DNA of 38,105 nt from an uncultured Roseburia sp. (lineage in GTDB: Bacteria > Bacillota > Clostridia > Lachnospirales > Lachnospiraceae), in contig UQNW01000024.1 of the NCBI GenBank assembly GCA_900542495.1, positions 1 through 38,105 on the forward strand, in the 5' to 3' direction. Positions 9,095 to 17,375 of the stretch are shown here, piece by piece. The notes under the pieces were generated by a model. The model saw nothing but the letters and a program-made list of their open reading frames with translations. It ran no database searches and had not been told where the DNA came from. Position 1 is the first letter of the stretch. The number at the start of each line of letters is the position of its first letter. Both the position numbers and the translations under genes were made by a program.

Positions 9095-9244
9095 CTATTT
9101 GGTTTCCTTGTGTAATGTATGAGTCTTACAGAATCTACAATACTTTTTGGTTTCCATTCTGTCTGGATGAGCTTTCTTGTCTTTTGTCGTGTTGTAATTA
9201 CGATTCTTGCATTCTGTACATGCCAGTGTTATTTTCGTGCGCAC
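9095..9244 (-). CDS. rpmG: 50S ribosomal protein L33
   Basis: This 49-residue gene reads MRTKITLACTECKNRNYNTT and ends CRFCKTHTLHKETK. It has two CxxC pairs (CTEC and CRFC), so it is the zinc-binding form of L33. It starts with GTG, with GGAGGTGG a few bases upstream, and ends 25 bases before secE. It is the first gene of the rpmG-secE-nusG-rplK-rplA unit. Confidence 0.96.
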   Translation of the reverse strand: MRTKITLACTECKNRNYNTTKDKKAHPDRMETKKYCRFCKTHTLHKETK

Positions 9245-9351
9245 AACTTCCACCTCCATTAAATTCTTTGTGTTTTTCTACACCTTTTAGTCGAAAATAA
9301 GTCCGACCTAAAAAAAGGCATAAAAAAAAGACCTACTTCCATCGCTAGACT

Positions 9352-9380
9352 AATATAGCACACAGAATATTGGTCGTCAA
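9352..9380 (-). promoter_or_regulatory. sigma-A promoter of rpmG-secE-nusG-rplKA
   Basis: TTGACG, a 17-base spacer and TATATT on the minus strand, preceded by long A-tracts that resemble an UP element. This fits a strongly expressed ribosomal operon. Confidence 0.85.
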
Positions 9381-9440
9381 CAAATTTTTTTGTTTTTTTC
9401 TTGCTTTTTTCCACATTTCCTATAATAATGTAAAAAAAGA

Positions 9441-9468
9441 TAAATATTTTTTATAGAACTACCGATAT
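9441..9468 (+). promoter_or_regulatory. sigma-D (sigma-28)-like promoter
   Basis: TAAA, a 16-base spacer and ACCGATAT closely match the flagellar sigma consensus TAAA-N15/16-GCCGATAT (7 of 8 in the -10). It lies about 110 bases before the FliD-like gene, which supports a flagellar-regulon role. Confidence 0.65.
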
Positions 9469-9579
9469 ATATTCTGTAATCTAATGAAACGGATTTTCAT
9501 CCCCGCATAACGAATTACTTCTTATTATATTAAGACAGTACTGCATTATGATTTCAAGGAAGAAAGGAGGGGAACATCT

Positions 9580-10872
9580 ATGGCAGCCATTGACAGCGCC
9601 TACCAGTACTATCTGAGTACTTATGGCAATTCGACTGTATCGCGCTATGACACGCACAAGAAAAGCCAGTTGCGTGACACTTATAATAAAATTGTAAAAA
9701 CAAATAAAGAATCCCCTCTGTACAAGATCAAAAACCTTGGGGAAGCAAAAAAATATGCAATCGATATCAAGGAAAGTGTCGGAGACATCCAGCATATCGC
9801 AGCTTCACTTTCAAGCAGCGATCAGAGCATTGAAAAAGCTTTTTCCAAAAAGATTGCCCAGTCATCGGATGAAGATGTCGTAACCGCAGAATACATTGGA
9901 AACGACGACACTCCGGATACAGCTTCCTTTCATATAGCAGTAAAGCAGTTGGCAACAGAACAGATCAATCAGGGAAATTACCTTCAGCCAGACCGTTATC
10001 AGTTTACACCCGGCATTTATTCCTTTGACCTGAACACAAATACGAATTCTTATGAATTTCAGTTCTCTGTCGACCGTAAGGATTCCAATGCAGATGTCCA
10101 GCAAAAACTGATGCAGTTGATCAACCACTCTAAAATCGGCATCAATGCCTCCATGGTTCAGAACGGCAAAGGAGAAAATGCACTTGTGCTCTCCTCCAGC
10201 CAGACCGGCATTGCAGATGATGAAGACTATCTGTTCCAGATCCTGCCGGATGCCAGTCCCTCCTCCATGCACACCATGAAGCTTCTGGGAATCAATCAGA
10301 TTGCGCAGGAAGCTGGGAATTCTTCTTTTGTTTTAAATGGGAAAGAACATTCCTCCTACTCAAATTCTTTTATGGTAAATAACCAGTTTAATCTGACATT
10401 AAACGGAATCAGCAAGGATGGCTCAGAGGCAACGATCAATTTCAAGACAGATGCCGATGCCGTTGCGGACAATGTCAGCAGACTCGCCAATGCTTATAAT
10501 GAAGTGATCAGGATCGGTCATTCATATTCCGACGCCCAGCGCCCTAATAAACTCGTCTCTGACATGAGCAGTGTTGCAAAAGACTACCGCAATGAATTAG
10601 AAGCAATGGGATTGGAATTAGACGCCGACAATTATCTGCATATTGACCGCAATCTTCTGTACGATGCTGCAACCGCAGAAGATGCGCAGGATAATTTTTC
10701 GATCCTGAATCAATTTAAGGACACATTAAACAGTAAAGCAGCAGAGGCGTCTATTGACCCGATGAATTACGTGAACAAAATTATTGTAGCCTACAAGAAC
10801 CCGGGACATAATTTTGCGACACCATATATCACTTCAATCTACTCCGGAATGATGTTAGACCGCTACTGTTAA
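9580..10872 (+). CDS. FliD-like flagellar hook-associated/capping-related protein
   Basis: The 430-residue protein resembles flagellar cap protein FliD_C in its centre: AQEAGNSSFVLNGKEHSSYS, then FNLTLNGISKDGSEATINFK and a YNEVIRI segment correspond to the FliD pattern of a short beta unit, 'GVTLTLK' and 'YN.L'. The N-terminus (1-80) is helical and unlike canonical FliD, and the end is YSGMMLDRYC. It has no signal peptide, as expected for flagellar type III export. GGAGG is 9 bases before the ATG. It stands alone, with a sigma-D-like promoter before it and a terminator after it, and faces glycosyltransferase genes on the other strand. It may be a filament or hook accessory protein rather than the true cap. 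Family assignment is moderately sure; the exact role is inferred. Confidence 0.7.
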   Translation: MAAIDSAYQYYLSTYGNSTVSRYDTHKKSQLRDTYNKIVKTNKESPLYKIKNLGEAKKYAIDIKESVGDIQHIAASLSSSDQSIEKAFSKKIAQSSDEDVVTAEYIGNDDTPDTASFHIAVKQLATEQINQGNYLQPDRYQFTPGIYSFDLNTNTNSYEFQFSVDRKDSNADVQQKLMQLINHSKIGINASMVQNGKGENALVLSSSQTGIADDEDYLFQILPDASPSSMHTMKLLGINQIAQEAGNSSFVLNGKEHSSYSNSFMVNNQFNLTLNGISKDGSEATINFKTDADAVADNVSRLANAYNEVIRIGHSYSDAQRPNKLVSDMSSVAKDYRNELEAMGLELDADNYLHIDRNLLYDAATAEDAQDNFSILNQFKDTLNSKAAEASIDPMNYVNKIIVAYKNPGHNFATPYITSIYSGMMLDRYC

Positions 10873-10910
10873 AAAGACTGTTACACGCATTGATCGTAAC
10901 AGTCTTTTTT
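10871..10910. terminator. bidirectional Rho-independent terminator
   Basis: A 13-bp perfect stem (AAAAGACTGTTAC with GTAACAGTCTTTT) has T-runs on both strands. It sits between the convergent FliD-like gene and the CgeB-like gene and can serve both. Confidence 0.92.
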
Positions 10911-10942
10911 ATTATTCTGCGTAACATTTTCTACTACGCTTT

Positions 10943-12100
10943 TTATGCTATTGTTTCTAGTATCTGCTCTATGCAGCTTCGGTACGAATGGTTTTCTTTT
11001 ACCTTCTCATACCCATTGCGGGCAATTTCCGCGCGTTCCTTCTCATGTTCCAGATAATATGCCGTTTTTTCTGCAAGATCTTCCACTCCGTCAAAGCAGA
11101 CCAGATCCTCCCCTTCCTTAAAATAAAGAGGAATCTCCGCCTGATAGTTTGTCAGCAGAAATCCACCGGCACCAAGCACATCCCAGATACGCAGTGGTAT
11201 TCCGCTTTTGATATTCGGGATTGTGAAATTCAGGTTGATTTTCGACTCATGAAACACCTTCGGCATTTCGCTCCAATAATCCACAGAGCCACAGTACTGC
11301 ACCCTCACAAGATCCGAGACATTACTGTTGCTATACACATTCACATGGAAATGTTTGGAAAGTTCGATCAATGCACGCCGTCTCTCGATCTCTGCGATTT
11401 TAAATCCAAGCACAGTCGTCTGGAAGATCAGTCCAAGATCCGAGAAAGATCCTTCCGACTTTTCCAGTGAAAAATGCTGCTGCAACTGCTCTAATATATC
11501 CGTTGTCAGCATCGGCTCAATGATATTTGCCCCGCTGATATTCAACTGTGCTTCCATTACTGCGTCAAAATACCCACGCAGATATTCCGGGAGTCTCGGT
11601 TTGATTTTGTCGTATGAGTTTCTCTCATAAAGACTTCCCACAAACGCCACATCACCGCGATATTTTGCACAGTCCTCTGATTTCTGCAAAATCGTATCAA
11701 TCCGGTTAGTATCCACCGCGAGTGGGAGATACCAGATATGTTTCACGCCCATTTCCTTAAATTCCAGATAGTTTGTCTTATCAAAAGTGAAAATATAATT
11801 GCAGTCATTAAACACCGAAACATGATACATACTGATCAGCGGATTGTCGCACGTCCAGGAGACATATTTTACGCCCATTTTCTGGCAGGAATTGGAGATC
11901 AGCGCAAAATAATTGACCGTGAACACAATATCATAATGGTTCTTTTCTATCATCGCTTCTATTTTTGCTTCAAACGCAGGATCGATATCATAATTTCCAA
12001 GTTCCTGCTCGATGTTATCCACCGTATGCCCCAACAGACGGAAGGTCTGTTCAATATCCCGGTAATTATATGCCTTCCAGCGATACATTAAAATACGCAT
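10943..12100 (-). CDS. CgeB-family glycosyltransferase (DUF3880 plus GT group 1)
   Basis: The protein, 385 residues from the chosen start, begins MRILMYRWKAYNYRDIEQTF, the usual CgeB/DUF3880 opening. Its second half carries a Glyco_trans_1_2-type nucleotide-sugar domain (KSGIPLRIWDVLGAGGFLLT, then YFKEGEDLVCF). No signal peptide or membrane helix is seen, so it acts in the cytoplasm. I chose ATG 12100 over one six codons upstream because GGAGGAG lies in between as the ribosome site. It is the last gene of the long minus-strand run. CgeB-like enzymes glycosylate spore-coat or flagellar proteins in Firmicutes; the acceptor here is unknown, but the neighbouring FliD-like gene makes flagellar or surface glycosylation plausible. 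Confidence 0.85.
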   Translation of the reverse strand: MRILMYRWKAYNYRDIEQTFRLLGHTVDNIEQELGNYDIDPAFEAKIEAMIEKNHYDIVFTVNYFALISNSCQKMGVKYVSWTCDNPLISMYHVSVFNDCNYIFTFDKTNYLEFKEMGVKHIWYLPLAVDTNRIDTILQKSEDCAKYRGDVAFVGSLYERNSYDKIKPRLPEYLRGYFDAVMEAQLNISGANIIEPMLTTDILEQLQQHFSLEKSEGSFSDLGLIFQTTVLGFKIAEIERRRALIELSKHFHVNVYSNSNVSDLVRVQYCGSVDYWSEMPKVFHESKINLNFTIPNIKSGIPLRIWDVLGAGGFLLTNYQAEIPLYFKEGEDLVCFDGVEDLAEKTAYYLEHEKERAEIARNGYEKVKENHSYRSCIEQILETIA

Positions 12101-12176
12101 TTGTCTCTGCTCCTCCATTTTTCCATGCTCCGGCGAAACCGCTCACCAAAATTTTCTGAAAAAATATATTGATGTT

Positions 12177-13403
12177 CTATTCGTCCAAATAACACTCCCT
12201 GATATACTCTGCCCTGTTTTTCCACGTATGCCCCTCTTTTGCGGCGTGATATCCACCATCCGCAATCTCCTGCATGTGGGAAATGTGGCCAAATAAATCG
12301 AATACCCGCTCCGGCAGCGTCTGTAGTTCTTTTAGAGAAAACATCACAAGTTCTTTTCCGTCCGTAAATTCTCTGCGCAGATAGGAAGAATCATCCGTCA
12401 CAACTGCTGCCCCTGCAAGCATTCCATTAAAAATACGGTCGTGTGCTCCCGCCTTAAACCATGTCATCGTATTTAACACGATCTTGGAATCGTTCATCAG
12501 CGGCAGGATCTGTGGTGCGAGCACTTTTCCTCCATACGTCAGATAAGGATTATCGCTCCACTCGCACTGGTTCCAGCCGACACCATACGCCGTCACATGA
12601 ATCCCGCTCTCCACAAGAATCCGCACCGCCTGTTCGCGGAAAAAAGAGGTTGCATAGGAATCTAAGAAACGCATTTTCACAATAATCTCCTGCAAGCGTT
12701 CCTCCGATATGTCATCACGCACCGATCGTATATATGCTTCGATTGCCTGCTCGGTTGTTTTTTCGGGATGCTGCACAAGATCTCCAAGTACCGACTGCAT
12801 CAGGTCTTCCCCGTTTACCTCCGGAATAGAATGAAGATCCGGGATCATTTTTGCCACCGTGTAGATTGGAAGTGCGCCGGCATACAGCACATCAATGCTG
12901 CGCTCCTGCAAAGGCTTATGCTTATGTCCCAGTTCCACACCTGCATGCGGAAGAAAATCTGTCTGACGGATATTTTTGAAAAATCGCCGGACATACTTCA
13001 CATGATTGCGGTCTGTGCAGAGGATCACTGCGGTTTGCGGCATATTGCGAAGCGGCTTCTCATAATGAAATGGATGATCCATGAGAATATCGATATATGG
13101 AATCTGAAAATAGTCCCAGATATTGCGCTCCTCTATCTTTCCTTCCTCATGGTCTGTCACTTCCGTCTGCCCGTCTTGTGTAAAAAATGACAAATTATAG
13201 CCCAGATTATTAAATGTCACAACCGCATATTGCTCTGCTTTTCCCTCCCCCAGCAAACGAAGCAGCATTTTCTTGCTCACTTCTTCATTTGCAGTATGAT
13301 ACACAAATGTTCCATATCCCATGGATTCAAATGCTTCTATAAGATGATCCGTAAACAGATCCAATGTGTCATAAACGCCTTTAAAATAAATAATTGTCTT
13401 CAA
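12177..13403 (-). CDS. glycosyltransferase, CgeB-like group
   Basis: The 408-residue protein starts MKTIIYFKGVYDTLDLFTDH and has a C-terminal Glyco_trans_1_2-like segment (IVLNTMTWFKAGAHDRIFNG, then AGAAVVTDDSSYLRREF), with the layout of its neighbour. It probably transfers a sugar from a nucleotide donor in the cytoplasm. The start codon is TTG at 13403, seven bases after GGAG. It begins 14 bases after the stop of the upstream sugar-binding protein gene, so the two are surely co-transcribed, and the next glycosyltransferase follows after 76 bases. Donor and acceptor cannot be read from the sequence. Confidence 0.8.
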   Translation of the reverse strand: MKTIIYFKGVYDTLDLFTDHLIEAFESMGYGTFVYHTANEEVSKKMLLRLLGEGKAEQYAVVTFNNLGYNLSFFTQDGQTEVTDHEEGKIEERNIWDYFQIPYIDILMDHPFHYEKPLRNMPQTAVILCTDRNHVKYVRRFFKNIRQTDFLPHAGVELGHKHKPLQERSIDVLYAGALPIYTVAKMIPDLHSIPEVNGEDLMQSVLGDLVQHPEKTTEQAIEAYIRSVRDDISEERLQEIIVKMRFLDSYATSFFREQAVRILVESGIHVTAYGVGWNQCEWSDNPYLTYGGKVLAPQILPLMNDSKIVLNTMTWFKAGAHDRIFNGMLAGAAVVTDDSSYLRREFTDGKELVMFSLKELQTLPERVFDLFGHISHMQEIADGGYHAAKEGHTWKNRAEYIRECYLDE

Positions 13404-13417
13404 ATTTCCACTCCATT

Positions 13418-14461
13418 TTATCGGTTCATATACTCGTCCACATCATCCGGTCCGACTTTTGCATAAGGAAGTCTTATATATTTTCCATTTTCCAGATTCA
13501 GGCCATCCAGACTTCCATTCGTTGCCAGCTCAAAAGCAAGTTCTAACATTCCTTTTGCCTGTCCTTCTTTGTCATTGTAAACAGTGCCGACCATTTCACC
13601 ATTTTTCACAGCTTCCAGTCCGACATCCGTTCCGTCAATCCCGACCACGACCGGCCATTCCTCCCTGCTTAGATCCGATGCTTTTAAAGCGTCGATTGCC
13701 CCTACTGCCATATCGTCATTGTTAGCAATCACTAACTCGATATCGCTTCCATTCTGGCTCAAAAGCTGTGTCATTTTATTCTGTGCCTGCGCTCGGTTCC
13801 AGTTGGCGATCGCATAGCCTAACTTTTCCACTTCGATCCCACTGGAAACAATGGTGTTCACCGAATATTCCGTTCGCACGATCGCGTCCTGATGTCCCGG
13901 TTCTCCCTCAAGCACCACATACTGATACACGCCATCCTGATTTTTATCCACCGAAGGATCGTCCAAAAAAGCTGCCGCCGCGATCTGTCCTTCCATCATT
14001 CCAGACTCAAACGCTTTCGCTCCCACATAATAAAGCTGATCCCAGCGCTCTAAATCTTCCTCCACCAGTTCGCGGTTGAAAAAGATCACCGGAATATCAT
14101 TTTTCTCTGCAAGATCAATAACGGTCGTCGGATCAGTCCGGTCCACCAGATTCACGCAGATAATATCACAGCCGTCCTGCACCATAGACTCGACCTGATT
14201 GTTCTGTGTTGTCTGGCTCTGCGCCGCATTATACACTTCCACATTAATGGCAATCCCGGTCTCCTCCTCTTTCTCAGCCGCATAAAGATTCAAGTCTTCC
14301 ATTAATTGAGAAAGAAAAGCATCATACTGATCGTAAACGGTCACACCGATTTTGATATTTTTCACCTGTGTGTTTCTCTCCGGCATCTGACAGCCCATTA
14401 GCGCAGATGCGCTCACTGCCACAATCAATGCACTCGAAATCCTCTGTTTTCTGCTTCTCAT
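13418..14461 (-). CDS. MglB-like sugar-binding lipoprotein
   Basis: A periplasmic-binding-protein type 1 lipoprotein of 347 residues. The signal peptide ends ASALMGC, so Cys24 should be lipidated. The fold signatures IKIGVTVYDQYDAF, PVIFFNRE and VIANNDDMAVGAIDAL match galactose/glucose-binding proteins. It also has a calcium-loop-like segment, DKNQDGVYQYVVLEGEPGHQ, close to E. coli MglB. It is a paralogue of the mglB product encoded 9 kb upstream but has no permease of its own. It lies 83 bases after the anchored sensor-binding protein and 14 bases before a glycosyltransferase. It may feed the MglAC importer or serve as a co-receptor for the kinase. Confidence 0.85.
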   Translation of the reverse strand: MRSRKQRISSALIVAVSASALMGCQMPERNTQVKNIKIGVTVYDQYDAFLSQLMEDLNLYAAEKEEETGIAINVEVYNAAQSQTTQNNQVESMVQDGCDIICVNLVDRTDPTTVIDLAEKNDIPVIFFNRELVEEDLERWDQLYYVGAKAFESGMMEGQIAAAAFLDDPSVDKNQDGVYQYVVLEGEPGHQDAIVRTEYSVNTIVSSGIEVEKLGYAIANWNRAQAQNKMTQLLSQNGSDIELVIANNDDMAVGAIDALKASDLSREEWPVVVGIDGTDVGLEAVKNGEMVGTVYNDKEGQAKGMLELAFELATNGSLDGLNLENGKYIRLPYAKVGPDDVDEYMNR

Positions 14462-14544
14462 GTCCGCTCTTTTCCCTCTTTCTTCATACCTCTCCTATAT
14501 TTCAAAAACTCCTTGCTGCCCGCATCTGTCAGTCGTATTCCTTT

Positions 14545-15522
14545 TTACTGTACGATTGGGAATAAAATCTTCTGGTTTTCCTCATCATACAGATTCTGTT
14601 TATTGATCACAAGGCTTCCCACTGTCGTGCTCTCTGACCCGGAAAGTCTGTATTGAAGCTGTTTTGCAATTGCGTGGACGCTCTGATACCCCATGTTAAA
14701 TTCATTTGGAACTACAAGTGTCTTAATCACGTCACGATCCAGATAATAAACTGCTTTTTCAGAACATCCTTCCCCGTAGATTGCAAACGTTTTTTTGTAA
14801 CTCGTGTCTGCCTGCAGGTAATCCACCGCTGTCTCTGTCTCCGTATTGCCAAGCGTGATTAGAATATCCACCGGGTCTTCTGCCTGCTTTGTGATAAGTG
14901 CCGCTGACAAATCTTCCCCGATATCCGACAAAACCCACGCCGGCTCAATGTTCTTATCCTTTAAGATTTTTTGCACACTGCCAAGCCGCTGCTGCATGGA
15001 TAACTGATTCTGGTTTCCACAAAGGATTCCGATTTTTCTGTCGGATATGGATGTTCCATAATCGTCCAGAACTGTCTGCGCCAGCGCCTCTCCAATCCAG
15101 AGGTTGTCCGGTGCCGTCACCGAATACACTCCCTCGGAAACAGCATCTGTCTCCAGAAGCATGACAGGAATTGAGGGATCTATTTTTTCAAAAACAGCAT
15201 AGGTATCCTCGCTCGACACAAGCTGTACGACGATCCCGTCTGCCCCGTTTTCCACCTCGCGCTCAATCAGTGTCTTTTCTTCCTCCTCGTTAGATAAAAC
15301 ACCCGTTGAAACATAGTTGAGCTGAATGGAGTTATCTTTTGCCGCCTGCTCCAAGCCTTCCCGCATGGCGATCCAGCGGTCGTTATTGCTGTCGTTCACG
15401 ATCACGGAGACATTGTATGTTTTTTCAACTCTGTTCACGCCCAACATTCCCATGGAAGTCCAGACAATGGTTACGATCAGGGCTAAGATGAGCAGTCCAA
15501 AATAAATCTGATTCTTTTTCAT
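14545..15522 (-). CDS. membrane-anchored sugar-binding protein, accessory sensor
   Basis: The 325 residues contain an N-terminal membrane anchor (7-28, YFGLLILALIVTIVWTSMGM) without a lipobox Cys, followed by a type 1 periplasmic-binding-protein fold (YNVSVIVNDSNNDRWIAMRE, NGADGIVVQLV, IPVMLLETDA). The start ATG overlaps the stop of the kinase gene by four bases, so translation is coupled. This is the arrangement of three-component systems such as XylFII-LytS/YesN of clostridia, in which an anchored binding protein detects sugar and activates the kinase. Here that role is inferred from gene order and topology. Confidence 0.85.
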   Translation of the reverse strand: MKKNQIYFGLLILALIVTIVWTSMGMLGVNRVEKTYNVSVIVNDSNNDRWIAMREGLEQAAKDNSIQLNYVSTGVLSNEEEEKTLIEREVENGADGIVVQLVSSEDTYAVFEKIDPSIPVMLLETDAVSEGVYSVTAPDNLWIGEALAQTVLDDYGTSISDRKIGILCGNQNQLSMQQRLGSVQKILKDKNIEPAWVLSDIGEDLSAALITKQAEDPVDILITLGNTETETAVDYLQADTSYKKTFAIYGEGCSEKAVYYLDRDVIKTLVVPNEFNMGYQSVHAIAKQLQYRLSGSESTTVGSLVINKQNLYDEENQKILFPIVQ

Positions 15523-17375
15523 TTGCTCTCTCCCCCTTTTAATTCCTGCATCTTTCCATTTTCCAGAAGTTCGAGTTTCTCCGGTTCATAAGGAATGTAT
15601 GGCAGATGAATCCGGATCGTGGTACCCTCATCCGGCATACTCTCGATTTCAAGTCCGTATGGATTTCCAAAACGCAGACGGATACGGTTGTGCACATTGA
15701 TGACGCCCACACCGGAACCATGTTTTCTGACACGGTTGTTATCCGTCAATAATTGTTCTACCATATCCTGTGGCATGCCAAGTCCGTTGTCGCTCACCTC
15801 GATATAAATATCGTCCTCTTTCCGGTATCCTCTCACATGGATCTCGCCTTCGCCGTCCATACCTTCCACGCCATAATAAATCGCATTTTCCAACAACGGC
15901 TGCACAACCAGTTTTACGGTACAGCACTGTAAAATCTCCTCATCAATCGAGAAATCTACAACGAAACTGTTCTTGTAACGGATTTTCTGGATGTTCATGT
16001 AATTCTTTGCATGCTTGATCTCATCTTCAATGCTGATGATCGTTTTTCCGCGGCTTAAACTGATGCGGAACAGGCTTGCAAGCTGCGTGATCATAAAGAC
16101 CGCATCCTCATATCGTTCCCCCTCGATCATCCACACAATGGAATCCAATGTATTATATAAGAAATGTGGATTGATCTGCGACTGCAGCGCATCTAACTCA
16201 CTTTTTCTCTTTTCTTCCTGCTCATACAAAATATCATGCATCAACTGGTTGATCTGCTCCACCGTGGAACGCAGTGTTTTTCCCAAGTGTTCTACTTCCT
16301 GCGATCCTCCTACATAGATAGCAGGATTCAGATTGCCGGATTCCCACTCTTTGACCGATTCATTCAGACGCTGCAACGGTTTTGCAATTCTTGCCGACAC
16401 AAGCTGGTTGATAATAATGATCGTCAGAATCGACAGTGCCATAAGCATGATCACAAACATTCGCGTGCCATAAAGTCCCATATTAAAAGCGCTCATCGGC
16501 ACAACGCTCACGATCTTCCAGCCGGTATAGCTGACGGTCTTCACCGTGATCAGTCTCTTTTCCCCCTGAAAAATCTCCTGATGCGATCCATCATCATAAT
16601 GTACTGCTTCCAGATTATTTTCTTCATAGAGATTCGTGTAAATCAGTTTCTGTTTCGGGTGATAAATAATCTCACCATCGCTATCCATCAGATACACATA
16701 TTCAGAGGAGTTATCGGTATTCGCCTTGTTAAAAAGCTGTTCAATGCTGCTGTAGTTCATATCAACCAGCAAAACGCCAAGCGTGGAGTTTCCGTTGCTC
16801 GTCAGTTCCACCGCACGACTTAAAGAAATAACCCAGTAATAGCGGTACGTTGCATTGTCAAACAGATTCTGCACATGCGGCGTGGAAAAATGAAGGTTCT
16901 CCATCTGATCCACCGCATTGACAAACCACTGCTGATCCACGATATCGGAATTATCCTTCTCGTTTGTGACCGGCGCTGCAGCCACCAGCTTTCCGTCATT
17001 CGTATAACACGCGATACTGATGAGGTTATCCTTATTTGCCTCATATAAGAGGTTCATTTCCTCGTCCACGGAATCAACCGCCAGATCCTTGTCCTTAATG
17101 ACACTGTAATACATCGCATCTGAGATTCGCCGCATGTTACGCAGATATGTCTCTAAATTGATCGCCGTCTGGTTCAAAAGCTGCTCCGAGCTTTCGATCG
17201 TCATCTCCTCCATCCGGTTAACAAAACGATTATAAAGTGTCACGCCAAGAATCCCCATACTGCATACAGAGATAATGGTAAAAGAAACCGATATCGTAAA
17301 CTGTATCGTCTGGGGTTTGACTTGTTTTGCAATGTATTCTGCTATTTTCCGGTAAAATTTTTCTATTGTTTTCAC
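15519..17375 (-). CDS. YesM-type sensor histidine kinase
   Basis: Membrane kinase of the LytS/YesM (HPK7/8) group, 618 residues. TM1 is about 24-48, an extracellular Cache-like domain spans about 50-300 (a typical segment is IACYTNDGKLVAAAPVTNEK), TM2 is about 304-326, and HAMP about 327-380. The phosphoacceptor is His404 in QINPHFLYNTLDSI. The ATP domain has an N box (QPLLENAI, 492-499), DNGLGM (529-534) and GSGVGVINVHNR (553-564). It overlaps the response regulator gene by four bases and the accessory binding protein gene by four bases. It probably responds to sugar bound by that protein or directly by its Cache domain. Confidence 0.95.
   Translation of the reverse strand: MKTIEKFYRKIAEYIAKQVKPQTIQFTISVSFTIISVCSMGILGVTLYNRFVNRMEEMTIESSEQLLNQTAINLETYLRNMRRISDAMYYSVIKDKDLAVDSVDEEMNLLYEANKDNLISIACYTNDGKLVAAAPVTNEKDNSDIVDQQWFVNAVDQMENLHFSTPHVQNLFDNATYRYYWVISLSRAVELTSNGNSTLGVLLVDMNYSSIEQLFNKANTDNSSEYVYLMDSDGEIIYHPKQKLIYTNLYEENNLEAVHYDDGSHQEIFQGEKRLITVKTVSYTGWKIVSVVPMSAFNMGLYGTRMFVIMLMALSILTIIIINQLVSARIAKPLQRLNESVKEWESGNLNPAIYVGGSQEVEHLGKTLRSTVEQINQLMHDILYEQEEKRKSELDALQSQINPHFLYNTLDSIVWMIEGERYEDAVFMITQLASLFRISLSRGKTIISIEDEIKHAKNYMNIQKIRYKNSFVVDFSIDEEILQCCTVKLVVQPLLENAIYYGVEGMDGEGEIHVRGYRKEDDIYIEVSDNGLGMPQDMVEQLLTDNNRVRKHGSGVGVINVHNRIRLRFGNPYGLEIESMPDEGTTIRIHLPYIPYEPEKLELLENGKMQELKGGESK

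Larger units (their letters stand above)
9245..9579. other. divergent intergenic region
   Basis: No gene is visible. The left half is the leader of rpmG, with odd T-rich blocks, and its promoter. A-tracts on the minus strand at about 9381-9415 lie just upstream of the -35 and could act as an UP element. The right half carries a sigma-D-like promoter and the GGAGG ribosome site of the plus-strand FliD-like gene. Confidence 0.7.

Noticed and set aside
16236..16823. Long plus-strand reading frame inside the sensor kinase gene
   Set aside because: It is antisense to a well-supported kinase, is rich in His/Arg/Cys as expected for a shadow frame, and has no family resemblance.
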